Translations under genes and position numbers: made by a program
Origin: Atherinomorus stipes
Taxonomy: Eukaryota; Chordata; Actinopteri; Atheriniformes; Atherinidae
NCBI GenBank assembly: GCA_023101725.1
Contig: JALJCO010003435.1
Coordinates: forward strand, 36,001 to 100,000
Length of the DNA stretch: 64,000 bases
Reading direction: 5' to 3'
Shown: positions 1-12,553 of the stretch, in pieces
Layout: each line of letters opens with the position of its first letter
Position numbering within the stretch: position 1 is the stretch's first letter
The notes under the pieces: model-generated
What the model was told of the DNA's origin: nothing
What the model saw: only the letters and a program-made list of their open reading frames with translations
The model's database searches: none

Positions 1-2303
1 GTTTTTACGGTATGCAGGTGCAGGATGGAATGTGAGTCCCTTCACCTCCGTCCAGCTGCGACTCCCCTTTTGGTAATTAAGGCATTTGTTGTCTCTGTAT
101 TCTTTAGCTCCCTGCCTACCTTGAAACGTCACGAGGCTCCTCCTGCCTTCCACTCTGATTTGGGCTGAGAGAGGAGGAGGGTGTTGGAGGGAAATCTAAA
201 AAAGAGCTCCATGTATTCCTGTAGATGTTGGTCTCCCTATTCTGTTACTTTTAAACGCTTCACTAACAACAAGTAATAAAAGTCAGGCAGAGTGGACCAT
301 TTGTGTGGAGGAGAAATACCTCCACAGTCTGCCTGTGGAAGGATGTTTGTATGCAAATGTGTGCTTCGACATCCACTTTCCTGTGATAAACCACCTCCTG
401 CTCATCATCCAGCTTGGGGGGGTGATGTGAAAGAGGTCTCTATTGACGGTTGATGACAGCAAGGGGGTCAGATGCGTCCTGATCAACACCTCTGATGCCT
501 CCAGCTGTGTTTGATTGGTGGTCAGTGAGAGAGACTTTCCATTCAAATGGTTATTTTTGTCGTCCCTGTGTATCAAAAGCAGAGCACACGCAAAGACAGA
601 CCGATCATCAGTGCAGGTGTAAACCAAGCTGAAACTAAAGCCTCGTAAAATATAAAGACAAACACCTCACCTTTCTGGCAGCCATGTTGAGTGTTGATGC
701 TCACAGAGGAGGTGTCAGGAGCAAGTGTGCTGATTCTACTAGATTTTCTAAAAGGGAACTTGTCGTCATGCAGAAAACCTGTTCAGAACTACACAATATG
801 TCTTTACCAGAGTGAAAGCACATCAACGATCTGATTTCTACCAGCACAACTGAAGAATCCCCCAGGATGTGTTTGGTGATTGGATGAGATTTTGCCCTCA
901 CCCTGTCCAGCTGTGACCCCCTTTTGTTAATTAGGGCATTATTGTCTTTTGTCTGTGTGTGGTTTAGTAGCTCCCATGGATCTGTGTGGTGATTGGTTGA
1001 TATCAGATGGTCCTCCTCAGAAAGATTTGATCCAATCAGATTGTAATGGTAGGCTCCTCCTTAGCGGTGTCAGAAACACAGCCTCCTCCTGCTTTTTTTC
1101 TGACTGTGGTTAGAAGTGAAAATATAAAAAAGAGAGCTAATTTGTGGTTTTCATTCTGAAAATAACTCAAGCCGGCCTTTGACAAGATTAAAAATGTAGC
1201 GCCTAATAAAAAAGAAGTCAACACAATGTTCAAAGGTAATCAAACTTTTTTTTTGTTTCGGTTGAAAAAATGTAGCAACAGAAAAAATATTCTACAGAAC
1301 TTGAAGTAATCAAGCTTGTTCTTGTTTCAGATGAAAAATGTGGCACCAGAAATAATATTTTATACAAATTTAAAACAAACTTTTTATTTTTACAATTGAA
1401 AAACAATCATATCTTTTATTTAAAAAATACACAAACATGGAACTATTTTTTTAATTTAATTTTGTTTTTTGCTAGAACATAATAATTTAGTATACGATAT
1501 ATGTTTTCACTTCTCCGGTTTTCAGTGAAAGTCTTTTTCTCATCACCACTCATGAAATTCCATGCCTCATTCAGCATCTGTATTTAGTATTAACTTCTTG
1601 ATAAATTCCACAAAGTCAATGTGTTTTTGTAAGTAAATGCCCCTTAAAGTTCAATCTGCTGAATGTTAAATGCCTCAAAGTTAGCACTTGGTTGCAATAA
1701 ACTTGTTTAGCACAGCTGTTTTGGGTTGAACCTACAAATATTAACACCTCCTTTCAATAAAAATATCTGCATCTCTAAGTCTGAATCCTACATTTGTTAA
1801 GAAGCTTTCCCAGGGGATCCAAGTGTCTGTAGAAACAAAAAGATCTGCTGTCATCAACCGTCAATAGAGACCTCTTTCACATCACCCCCCGAGCTGGATG
1901 ATGAGCAGGAGGTGGTTTATCACAGGAAAGTGGATGTGGAGGCAACATTTGCATACAAACATCCTTCCACAGGCAGACTGTGGAGGTATTTCTCCTCCAC
2001 ACAAATGGTCCACTCTGCCTGACTTTTATTACTTGTTGTTAGTGAAGCATTTAAAAGTAACAGAATAGGGAGACCAACATCTAAAGGAATACATGGAGCT
2101 CTTTTTAGATTTCCCTCCAACACCCTCCTCCTCTCTCAGCCCAAATCAGAGTGGAAGGCAGGAGGAGCCTCATGACGTTTCAAGGTAGGCAGGGAGCTAA
2201 AGGATACAGAGACAACAAATGCCTTAATTACCAAAAGGGGAGTCGCAGCTGGACGGAGGTGAAGGGACTCACATTCCATCCTACACCTGCATACTGTAAA
2301 AAC
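1..2303. mobile_element. Long inverted-repeat element (possible DNA transposon)
   Basis: Positions 1-460 and 1847-2303 are near-identical reverse complements (arms about 460 bp) around a loop of about 1.39 kb. The outer tips read GTTTTTACGGTATGCAGGTG on the left and, reversed, GTTTTTACAGTATGCAGGTG on the right. The loop at about 890-1140 holds a diverged direct copy of the left arm, sharing the motif TCCAGCTG...CCCCTTTTGTTAATTA. No transposase frame is recognisable, so it is probably non-autonomous. The left tip coincides with the window edge, so the element may extend upstream. Superfamily not assigned. Confidence 0.75.
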
Positions 2304-2403
2304 ACATCAGTCTCATCAACTTTTAAAAGAACCTTTGATATCTAATTGTATTTCACAAAAACAAATCATCAAAGACGGGAACACGTCATCACATTCCTAC
2401 ACT

Positions 2404-2425
2404 GCACCTGCATACCATAAAAACA
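2404..2425 (-). repeat. Extra copy of the inverted-repeat tip
   Basis: CTGCACCTGCATACCATAAAA repeats the outer tip of the 1-2303 element about 100 bp beyond its right end. This points to a second, nested or truncated family member, or to an outer boundary about 120 bp further out. Confidence 0.55.
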
Positions 2426-2520
2426 CATCCATGGGTCATAAATGACGTCACAGGATCATAAATGACACCTGGGGGCCATAACTCATCTGATTTGACACAA
2501 GGTGTATTGTACTTCTCTCT

Positions 2521-3327
2521 GTGGTCTAAAGCAGCCGGTTTCCAGTCTTTTAAGGTGGTCTAAAGCAGCAGGTCTCCAGTCTTTTAAGGTGGTCTAAAGC
2601 AGCAGGTCTCCAGTCTTTTAAGGTGGTCTAAAGCAGCCGGTTTCCAGTCTTTTAAGGTGGTCTAAAGCAGCAGGTCTCCAGTCTTTTAAGGTGGTCTAAA
2701 GCAGCAGGTCTCCAGTCTTTTAAGGTGGTCTAAAGCAGTCGGTCTCCAGTCATTTAAGGTGGTCTAAAGCAGCAGGTCTCCAGTCTTTTAAGGTGGTCTA
2801 AAGCAGCAGGTCTCCAGTCTTTTAAGGTGGTCTAAAGCAGCAGGTCTCCAGTCTTTTAAGGTGGTCTAAAGCAGCATGTCTCCAGTCTTTTAAGGTGGTC
2901 TAAAGCAGCATGTCTCCAGTCTTTTAAGGTGGTCTAAAGCAGACGGTCTCCAGTCTTTTAAGGTGGTCTAAAGCAGCATGTCTCCAGTCTTTTAAGGTGG
3001 TGTAAAGCAGCAGGTCTCCAGCCTTTTAAGGTTGTCTAAAGCAGCAGGTCTCCAGCCTTTTAAGGTGGTCTAAAGAAGAATGTCTCCAGTCTTTTAAGGT
3101 GGTCTAAAGAAGTATTTTTCCAGCCTTTTAAGGTGGTCTAAAGCAGCATGTCTCCAGCCTTTTAAGGTGGTCTAAAGCAGCATGTCTCCAGCCTTTTAAG
3201 GTGGTCTAAAGCAGCATGTCTCCAGCCTTTTAAGGTGGTCTAAAGAAGCATGTCTCCAGCCTTTTAAGGTGGTCTAAAGAAGCATGTCTCCAGCCTTTTA
3301 AGGTGGTCTAAAGCAGCAGGTCTCCAG
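2521..3327 (+). repeat. 34-bp minisatellite, block 1
   Basis: About 24 head-to-tail copies of a 34-bp unit with core GGTCTAAAGCAGCAGGTCTC followed by CAGTCTTTTAAGGT. Copies differ by a few substitutions (CAGTC/CAGCC, CAGGTC/CATGTC). The array continues at 5183 and 6797 after two insertions. Confidence 0.95.
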
Positions 3328-5182
3328 CGAGGCCGGATACAGGCATGGGCAAGGAGGGACAATGCCCCCCTAAATGCCATGACTGCCCCCCCAAACATGA
3401 TGGCATGCAAAAATCCCAAAATGAAAAATTATTTCAAGGGAAATGGTCAGCGCGCATTCTTTTCTTTCTCTCTCTCTCTCTTTCTCTGGCTGGGTTTCCA
3501 TTACACCTGGAATTGCGCAAAACCTAAATATCGCAATTAAAAACCGCTAATGGAAACACCTACATTTAGAAAAAACTCTCAAATATCGCAAAAAAGTTTT
3601 TACGCTTTCATGAGGCGTAAATCCAGACGTTTCGATTCGTTTTGTCGCAATTACTCGCCATCAGGAGTGACGTAGGGGGGTTAAAATCCAGTTATTCCTC
3701 ATTAATTATGATATTATCATTTACAAGCATTAACTGTGGAATCAGAGTGATGGGGGAAGTTTAATCAGTCACATATATGAAAAATCCCCAAATCGCCGTA
3801 ACTCAGCAAGCTGAGTTCATTTAGACATACAGATGCTTTAAGTTCTTCATGTATTACCGACTGGACACGAGCTGTTTATGTCGTTTCCACACATTTGTAA
3901 CCTCACAACTCGGTTATCTCGTTCATGTTAATTATATGTGACCAGGATTTAATAAAACGTGACCACGGATTACGTCGTATGACTGCGGCTTCGTATCAAC
4001 GGCTATTTTACCACATCGGTCAGGAACTGGTGCCGGATAAAAGTGGCCAGATCAAGACATCCACACCGCAGAAGTTGATCCTGACGGGTTTTTAATTTGT
4101 GTTACGTTTCGGGCGTCTGTTCTGGAAGTCGCCACGGATGTTTTTCCCTGCTGATGTGATCAGAGGCTCCATACATACGGACTTTACCTCTGAATCATCA
4201 TCTGCTGTTTTCATCTCGTGATGAGAAGCAGCAGCAGCTCTAAGCACGTTTATATCTCCATCCTCCTCAAAGTGGAGTCTCGCGGGACGGGATTTTAGCT
4301 GCCAGTAGCAGTGCTGCGGCATTAGCAGCAGCAGCGAGCGAATCATTGCTGCTCCTCGACTCGCCACAAATTCTAACCATTCTAATCATGCGCGAGCTCT
4401 TTCTCCACTTTGTCTCGTGCTTTCCCCCTTCCACTGCACGATGCTGCATGTGAGAAAATTAAGTTACTCTGGCTCAAAAGAAGGCTATAACGGGCATAAA
4501 TATGGACGCATTTGTTAGGACTTTAACACAGAAAAGCAGACGACTGATGTTATGACTGATATGAGTCATGCTGTGTAAAGAACTAAAGGAATAAAAACGA
4601 CAGAAAATACACAAAAAAGAAAATAGATAGAAATAAAACAGGACAGATCGATAGACAGATTTAAAAAGTAAAAAAATACACAAAAAATAATTATTAAAAA
4701 AAAGATAAATGTAGCCTCAACAGGACACAACAGACCAAGGTCTGTTAGGACTTTTGCAAGCAGACGGCTGATGGTAAAATGACTGATCTGAGCCATACTG
4801 TGTAAAGAACTAAAGAAATAAAAATGACAAATAGATACACAGACACATTTGAAATATAAATTAAAAAAATACACACACATGCAAAAAGATAAATGCAGCC
4901 TCAACAGACACAAGCCAGTGTCGTTTTTGTGCTGGTCCCAAGCCCGGGTAAATGCAGAGGTTCGTGTCAGGAAGAGCAAACAACATAAAACCTAATAAGA
5001 CCAATCACATGGATCAAAGAGAGACAGATATGGATGGATGTACTGATATGATGACAGCATAGTTAGTATAGTTATCTATGCATTTTATGGGTTCGGGGGA
5101 TTTGACACCCCCAAAATTTTCCGGATTGCCCCTCTGATATTCTACCTGCACCCCCTAGTGGGGCTGTCTAAATCCGGGCCTG
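3328..5182. mobile_element. hAT-type element inserted in the minisatellite
   Basis: The element interrupts the 34-bp array and is flanked by an exact 8-bp duplication GTCTCCAG (3320-3327 and 5183-5190). Its ends are CGAGGCCGGATACAGG and, reversed, CAGGCCCGGATTTAGACA, which fits the hAT pattern of 8-bp target duplications and short imperfect terminal repeats. Inside are a CT-rich microsatellite (about 3461-3486) and a pair of diverged direct copies (about 4478-4700 and 4725-4990) sharing a TGTGTAAAGAACTAAAG core. I see no transposase domain; the open frames here are low-complexity. Probably non-autonomous, 1855 bp. Confidence 0.85.
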
Positions 5183-6254
5183 GTCTCCAGTCTTTTAAGG
5201 TGGTCTAAAGCAGCAGTTCTCCAGTCTTTTAAGGTGGTCTAAAGAAGCATTTCTCCAGTCTTTTAAGGTGGTCTAAAGCAGCAGGTCTCCAGTCTTTTAA
5301 GGTGGTCTAAAGAAGCATTTCTCCAGTCTTTTAAAGTGGTCTAAAGCAGCAGGTCTCCAGTCTTTTAAGGTGGTCTAAAGAAGCATTTCTCCAGTCTTTT
5401 AAGGTGGTCTAAAGCAGCAGGTCTCCAGTCTTTTAAGGTGGTCTAAAGCAGCATGTCTCCAGTCTTTTAAAGTGGTCTAAAGCAGCAGGTCTCCAGTCTT
5501 TTAAGGTGGTCTAAAGAAGCATTTCTCCAGTCTTTTAAGGTGGTCTAAAGAAGCATTTCTCCAGTCTTTTAAAGTGGTCTAAAGCAGCAGGTCTCCAGTC
5601 TTTTAAGGTGGTCTAAAGAAGCATTTCTCCAGTCTTTTAAGGTGGTCTAAAGAAGCATTTCTCCAGTCTTTTAAAGTGGTCTAAAGCAGCAGGTCTCCAG
5701 TCTTTTAAGGTGGTCTAAAGAAGCATTTCTCCAGTCTTTTAAAGTGGTCTAAAGCAGCAGGTCTCCAGTCTTTTAAGGTGGTCTAAAGAAGCATTTCTCC
5801 AGTCTTTTAAGGTGGTCTAAAGCAGCAGGTCTCCAGTCTTTTAAGGTGGTCTAAAGAAGCATTTCTCCAGTCTTTTAAAGTGGTCTAAAGCAGCAGGTCT
5901 CCAGTCTTTTAAAGTGGTCTGAAGGAGCATTTCTCCAGTCTTTTAAGGTGGTCTAAAGCAGCAGGTCTCCAGTCTTTTAAGGTGGTCTAAAGAAGCATTT
6001 CTCCAGTCTTTTAAAGTGGTCTAAAGCAGCAGGTCTCCAGTCTTTTAAAGTGGTCTGAAGGAGCATTTCTCCAGTCTTTTAAGGTGGTCTAAAGAAGCAT
6101 TTCTCTAGTCTTTTAAGGTGGTCTAAAGCAGCAGGTCTCCAGTCTTTTAAGGTGGTCTAAAGCAGCATTTCTCCAGTCTTTTAAGGTGGTCTAAAGCAGC
6201 AGGTATCCAGTCTTTTAAAGTGGTCTAAACCAGCAGGTCTCCAGTCTTTTAAGC
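5183..6254 (+). repeat. 34-bp minisatellite, block 2
   Basis: About 31 copies of the same 34-bp unit resume exactly after the hAT element. A two-unit alternation is visible here (...AGCAGGTCTCC... then ...AGAAGCATTTCTCC...), so this block is homogenised as a 68-bp dimer, unlike block 1. Confidence 0.93.
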
Positions 6255-6796
6255 AACAGTGACTACATCTACAAGAAAGGTCAGAGCAGACTCTACTTCT
6301 TAAGGAAGCTGAGATCATTCAACGTCTGCACCAAGATGTTGCAGATCTTCTACAAGTCTGTTGTGGAAAGTGCAATTAGCTTTGCAGCATCTGCTGGGGC
6401 AGCAGCATCAGAATCAGAGACTTGAAGAAACTAAACAAGCTGATCAAGAAAGCTGGTTCTGTGCTGGGGATAATTCTGGAGCCGCTGGAGCTGATCGTTC
6501 AAAAAAGAATGCTGCACAAGCTGATGAAGATGATGGAGGATTCTTCCTCCTCTCCACAACACGGTGAAGAATCAACAGAGTGTGTTCAGTGGGAGGCTGC
6601 GTCAAGTTTGCTGTAGGACGGAGAGATACAGGAATTCATTCCTGCCAGCAACATCACCCTAAAGAACCAGACTGACTTTTTTGTTTATTTAAAAAAATAA
6701 ATAAATAAATAAATAAATAAAAAAGTGAGCTTTTACAATACTGAATTTCCCTTCTGGGATGAATAAAGTATTTTTCATTCATTTTTTTCATTTCAT
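6255..6796 (+). mobile_element. 5'-truncated L2-type LINE copy
   Basis: This segment matches the 3' end of the L2-type LINE at 41521-42050 almost base for base: GCAACAGTGACTACATCTAC, the terminal coding stretch, an A-rich run expanded to AAATAAATAAAT, and the tail GAATTTCCCTTCTGGGATG followed by AATAAAGTATTTTTCATTTC. It sits inside the 34-bp array, which resumes at 6797 with TTTTTAAAGTGGTC. Only the last roughly 500 bp of the element are present, typical of aborted target-primed reverse transcription. Confidence 0.9.
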
Positions 6797-6983
6797 TTCA
6801 TTTTTAAAGTGGTCTAAAAGAGCAGGTCTCCAGTCTTTTAAGGTGGTCTAAAGGAGCAGGTCTCCAGTCTTTTAAGGTGGTCTAAAGAAGCATTTCTCCA
6901 GTCTTTTAAGGTGGTCTAAAGCAGCAGGTCTCCAGTCTTTTAAAGTGGTCTAAACAGCAGGTCTTTAGTCCTTTTAAGGTGTC
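6797..6983 (+). repeat. 34-bp minisatellite, block 3
   Basis: About five further copies of the 34-bp unit, becoming degenerate at the right edge (GGTCTTTAGTCCTTTTAAGG). This is the distal end of the array interrupted by the L2 copy. Confidence 0.9.
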
Positions 6984-7362
6984 ATAACCTCATGTTTTAC
7001 ATCCACAATCCTTCTTAAATTATCTTCAAATAAATTTTAATTTTAGTTGGGTGGGAGAAAAATGTAATGGGCTCATTTTAACCTCCTTCTATCCCCCACT
7101 TTTGTTTGTTGCGAGAATACTTACGAGAATTAGACCTGTCTGTAAGCACGTTCACGAGGCAAGAGTCAAAGCCAAAACAAAGTTTTATCAGAACAGACAA
7201 AGTGAGGGAAATGATGTCCTAACAGAGAAAAACGTGATAAATTCGTAACGGTACGGTCTTTAAAAGTATTTACATATGCAGTAATGTCAACCACATGAAC
7301 CAGTTTTTACTTCTATGTCATCACTCCTTTAAAGAAATAAAATGAAAAAACACAGAATATCT
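6984..7362. other. Unassigned intergenic sequence
   Basis: No convincing gene, RNA or repeat seen. A 65-codon frame at 7051-7248 lacks any recognisable motif and is treated as chance. Confidence 0.4.
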
Positions 7363-8100
7363 AGAGGAGCCTTATGTTCATAAAGCTCCCCTTGGCAGAA
7401 GTCACGCCCCTCTACTTCCGCACCATGGGACCTAAGAGACGAAAAATATGAATGGAAGTCAATGAGGAGAAAATAATTATCTTCTGGTCCCAGTCGTTCT
7501 CTGTCCTGGATTCCAGATATGTTGGTTATGGATTTAAATGAAAATTTTTCGTGCAAAGAAAAAATAAAATATTGCAAAAATTTTCGATAATTTCAGGATT
7601 TACTTGAAACTTCTGTGTGAACTACAGCTCTTGTCGCAAGCGACATGCGTCAGCAGCTGCCTGAGTTTGCTATCGTTGTGATTTTACTCCGGCACGTCAC
7701 AGCTTTTTACTTTTTTTTTTTTTCAAGAACAGGAAAAAGAGCATGAACAGAGGTGAAAACCATCTCAAGTCAGGAAATGTTGAGTCTTTCCATCACACCG
7801 AAGGAACGATGTCCAGTCTCGTTCATGCCCATCGCAGGGAGCGACGTCATCACTTGCGGCGAGAGGAGTAGTCCACAAAGCGGCTTCAAGTAAATCCTTA
7901 AAAAATGAAAATCTTCGCATCTGGAATCCAGGACAGAGAACGACTGGGACCAGAAGATAATTATTTTCTCCTCATTGACTTCCATTCATATTTTTTCGTC
8001 TCTTAGGTCCCATGGTGCGGAAGTAGAGGGGCGTGACTTCGGCTCCCTATAAAGCAGCCAGATCACCATTCTGCTGCTACGATGCTGGACTGGACAAGTT
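7363..8100 (+). repeat. Dispersed repeat interrupted by a fold-back element
   Basis: The outer parts (7363-7397 GAGCCTTATGTTCATAAAGC... and 8048-8097 AAAGCAGCCAGATCACCATT...) match one continuous copy at 29374-29482, where they are separated by only about 20 bp. The 29-kb copy therefore works as a paralogous empty site for the inserted fold-back. Confidence 0.7.
7398..8040. mobile_element. Fold-back/MITE with 120-bp inverted arms
   Basis: 7398-7518 and 7919-8040 are nearly perfect inverted repeats (outer tip GAAGTCACGCCCCTCTACTT, inner tip ending TTCCAGAT). The 400-bp spacer includes a poly-T run near 7712 and has no coding signal. The family is not recognised. Confidence 0.8.
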
Positions 8101-10299
8101 AAAAGAAAAAAAAAAGAAATGGTCTCCATGGAAACGTGGCTGTCAAGAAGCTCATATCTATAAATGAATTAAAGGAGCCGTGTCATGAAAAATTGGCTTT
8201 TAAGAGCATTTCGGCATGTTAGTGTGTTATTTCCTCAGAAAAACCTCCATTAAGTCATTTTTTTTTCTTCATTTGTGCATATTTAAGTAATATATATGAA
8301 TATTCAGGCCAAGCTGTAGCTCCCTTAACACGACTGAGGGACCACCGGTCTACGTAATGAGGTGGCACCAATCATGAAGCAACAAATAAGTATGTGCAGC
8401 ATCGTAGCAAGAGACCCTCTTTGTTCAAGAGAAACTCTAGAGGAATCTAACATATCCACACTCTGCGGATGAAACAAACAGCCTGCAGGAAGATTTACTC
8501 AGAGAAAAACAGCCATCAGCTAATAGATGTTTGATCAAGAGTTCAGAAGGATTTTTTTAAGCTCTAGACAACGGCAAGTTGGGAAAAATGTGGTTGTGTT
8601 TGGCGTGGAAGTTTATTCGTTGTACTGGACAATAAATCCACTTGGCAGAAGTGAAAAAACCCTCAACTTTGTATATGAACTTCACTCCTGACTACTGTCC
8701 AAAATTCATGAAGTTAAGTGTTTTTTCTCGGGGGTTACTGTACTTCTGAAACCTGACGCAGTTCCCACAATAAAAACACCTCATGGACAGACAACATCTC
8801 CCAGCTCAATGCTAACTGTTAGCCTATGACTTGTTTGCTAATGTACTTACTTGTCAGGGTCTCTGTGGTACTGCGTGTACTACAAACTCCATATCAGACT
8901 CTGGGTTGAGCGCATACAGTTCCATAACCTGCTGGTCCATTTTATTCCGTCGATCAGAGTCTGATCATCCATCAATGTTTACAAATCGTGTCCACGTGAG
9001 TGACAAAGCTGGTGCTAAAACTAATTCTGTTACCCTTCGAATCTGTGTAAGTTCCAGGGCGACATCATAAAATGGGCATAAAACATGTCAAGATTGGTCG
9101 AGAGCTTTGGTCATTTAGTGCAGTCAGCCATTTTAATTCCGTGTTGTAAATTAGATGCATAAAAAAACTAATATTTAACACAAATTAGTTTCTATAGTGG
9201 CGAGGGAAACATATTTAGCTTATCCATCTTATTCCTATGCCCCATGAGCCCTTGCGTGGAGAGCAACTTTTGGTTTGACCAGAACCGGCATTTATTTACA
9301 TGCTGGATGTTCATGCTTCTCCACTTTTTACGAGCTTTTTAGGTGAACTACGTGGGAACATCAGCTGTCACAGCTCAGACAGAACAAGGTTACAATCCCT
9401 CTGCCTCCTGCAACAGAGGGACGGGAGGATGAGATGAAAATCTGGCCAAAAATAACAAACAGCAGCCTTTAGCTACTTCTTAGCTCAGTCGCCTCTGACT
9501 GTGAAGCAATGAGCAATTGTAAAAGCTCTGCGGCTTATCAGTACTTACATAATAATACTAATAATAATAATAACTTCAGTCAGTCATTTTCTGTACCGCT
9601 TATCCAGTTCAGGGTCGTGGGGGTTGCTGAAGCCTATCCCAGCTATTAATAATAATAATAACAATGTGCATAATAACAATAGTAAATACATTTGATTTGA
9701 CAGACGTCTTATCAGAGCACCAAAGGACACTGTACAGAGCAGAAAAACATTAAGCTAAAACACTAAGCAGGACACAGAAAATTACACTGGATTGATGTAC
9801 ATGGAATTAGGCGAAATCAGACGTCTGTACAGAGGAGTTTGAGTCTGGATTTGGAGAGAGGGAAGGAGTCCACTGTACGAAGTTTGGGAGGGAGGGAATT
9901 CCAGAGACGGGGAGCAGAGTATTACAGAGGAATAAGGTTGGTCGTGTTTTGTTTAAAGAGGTTAGATATGATCTTATTTACATAAAGTAGATGATATTTT
10001 AGTCCTAAAGTCTGGCGCTCTACAGCTACTCTCTCACTAAGACCGAGGTGCATGTTCTACAAATCACTGTTGTAGCCACAATTTTAACTTTCTCAGCTTG
10101 TTTGTACAACCACAAACCGTGCAACGTGTTCCTGAACTGTGCAAGTAAGTTTTTATGGGGAAAATTGTTTAGAAATGTTATTAATAATCTTGTTGAAATG
10201 TTCGACTAAACCGCTGGCTGAAACTACATCTTTCACTGTGAGTCAATGGCAGAGCACGATTTCTGGTATCTCACAGGAAGTTGATGGCATCGTCATTTG

Positions 10300-12553
10300 C
10301 AGGGGCGTCTCCAGGACAACCTGGGCTTAGCCCGGAGTCGCGCCAGGTGTAAATTTGAAAAAATTAGACGAGCTTTTCTCTAGTCTTTCACTACAAAAAT
10401 GTGTTTTAGAAGGCAACAATAGACATAATGGAGTGGATAAATTGTCATTTTAAAGGAGCTGTATCATGCTTTTCAAATGTTCCAAAAGTCAAATACAGGC
10501 ATTAATAAGCTAGATATGTTCCCATCGTTACTATAGAAACTAATTTGGTGTTAAATATTAGTTTTTCTATGCATCTAATTTCCAACACGGAAGTAAGATG
10601 GCTGACTGTACTGAACCGCGGAGCTCTCGACCAATTGCAGCATGTTTTACGCCCATTTTCATGACGTCGCCCCGGAAGAGACACTTATTCTGAAGGGTCA
10701 CAGAATTGTCTGTAGCACCGGCACCGGCAGCTCTCATGTGGATGTTAGTAGTAAACATTGATGGATAATTACTCCGATCGACGGGATAAAACAGAGCAGC
10801 CTGTTATGGAGCTGCATGCGCTCGACCCAGAGTCTGATATGGAGTTTGAAGTACACGCAGTACCACAGAAGTACCACAGAGACCCCTGACAAGTAAGTAA
10901 TTTAGCGAACAAATCATAGCCTAACAGTTAGCATTGAGCTGAGAGATGTGTTGACTCACCAGTGTTGTTGTCTGTCCATGCGCGTTTTTATAGTAGGAAC
11001 TGCGTCAGGTTTCAGAAGTAATCCCAGAGAAAAAAACACTTTACTGCCCGAGATTTATGAAGTTGTCAGGAGTGAAGTTCTCACACAAAGTTGAGGTTTT
11101 TTCCTGCTCCTGAAGTTATAATCCAACCACTTCTGGCAAGTCGGTTCATCCAGTACAACAAATAAACTCCCACGCTGAACATAACCACGCTGAACGTAAC
11201 TGCATTTTCCCCAACTTGCTGTCCTCTAGAGCTTAAAAAAAAAGAAAAAAAGGAAGAAAATTCTCCTGAACTCTGGATCAAACGTCTGTTAGCTGATGGC
11301 TGCTTGTCTCTGAGGAAATCTTCCTGCAGGTGTTAGTTTCTTCCTCAGAGAGTGTGGATAGGATTCTCTGAGTTTCTGTTCAACAGAGGGCGTCTTGCTA
11401 CGATACTGAGCGTGCGCATTTGGACTTTCGTGATTGGTGCCACGTTCATACGTAACGCGGTGGGTAGTCAGCCGTTTGCAGGGAGGTAGCGCTTGGTTTA
11501 AATATTCATGTAGATTACTCAAATATGCATGAATGAAGAAAAATAATGACTTAAATCATTTCTTGATGAGGAAATAACACACTGACATGCTGAAAAGCTC
11601 TTAAAAGTCCATTTTTCATGATAGGGCTCCTTAAATTAAAAAAATGAATTAACCACAAAATCAACAATGAAATGTTGACCCCATTATGTTGCTAAAATAT
11701 GTGCGCTGCACTCGTGCATAATAGTTCATACAGTATTCACCTTTTGTCTTCTCTTTGACTCATCACTGACCCTCCTCATCATCACGTTCTCTTCTCACCT
11801 GCTCTTATCTCATTATTTGCTCTTCTTTTTCTTCCTAATTTGTTCTCTTCATTTGTTGTCAATTTCTCCTCATTTATTCATTTATAGGTTTCACAAATCA
11901 GACACAATCTACAGTCCCTAAAGAACATCTGAGTCCAGGTTTGACAAGTGTAAATGTTGTAGTTTTTACACAGGACCTTGTTAAATGTTGTCAATAGAAA
12001 ATTTTTTGAGTGGAATTGCCCTTTAAGCCAAAATCGAAACAGAAGCTAGGAAAGGAGTTGCTGCTAACTTCAGCCTTGTTTTTTTATGTTGGGGGGTTTC
12101 ATGTTGACTTTTTCATGTTGTTTTAAACGAGAAAAAACAGTCAACACTGTGATATCTTTCCTTTTACTTTTCTGCTGAAAAGCTGAGGATGTCTCTGCTG
12201 CTTTCTCTCATATTTTCTGTCCATCTCCGCTCTCATTTGCTGATAGATACTTTATGGGCTGTTTATTTGACTGCTGCTCTCCTCTGCACATGCGCTCACA
12301 AAGCTGACAAACTTACTTTAGTTTCGTCTGACATCAAAGACGGGGGCTAATCGGACTTCACTCACACACCACACCAACAGGAGCTAGGCTGGACCTTCGC
12401 GCATTGATGGTGCGTTTAAGTGCTGGTAGAAAGCTGGGATTATCATCAGATTTTTTTTCAGGAAAAGGTGGTTAAACAGTAAATTTATACCCGGGGCTAG
12501 ACTCAAAACATCCGGGGCTGAAGCTCCGGGAAAATCTGCTGGTGACGCCACTG
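10300..12553. mobile_element. hAT element inserted in element B
   Basis: Exact 8-bp duplication GTCATTTG at 10292-10299 and 12554-12561. Ends are CAGGGGCGTCTCCAG and, reversed, CAGTGGCGTCACCAG, a recognised hAT-like terminus with subterminal CCTGGGCTTAGCCCGG / CCGGGGCTGAAGCTCCGG. Most of its internal 2.2 kb is element A copy 2 plus about 0.9 kb of AT-rich sequence without a transposase, so it is non-autonomous. Confidence 0.9.
10454..11630 (-). mobile_element. TTAA-target element A, copy 2 (innermost, inverted)
   Basis: It lies inside the hAT element and is inverted relative to copy 1. The ends are AGGAGCTGTATCATGCTTTT after TTAA (10450-10453) and, reversed, GGAGCCCTATCATGAAAAA with TTAA at 11631-11634. 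Length is about 1.18 kb, uninterrupted, so it shows the full organisation of the family. Copies 1 and 2 now form a roughly 1-kb inverted repeat with a 1.2-kb spacer. Confidence 0.82.

Noticed and set aside
4092..4979. Overlapping minus-strand frames of 60-137 codons inside the hAT
   Set aside because: Phe/Tyr/Ser-rich low complexity from AT-rich duplicated sequence; no transposase motif.
2521..6254. Possible CRISPR-like array of regular 34-bp repeats
   Set aside because: Units are contiguous with no unique spacers, and the genome is eukaryotic.
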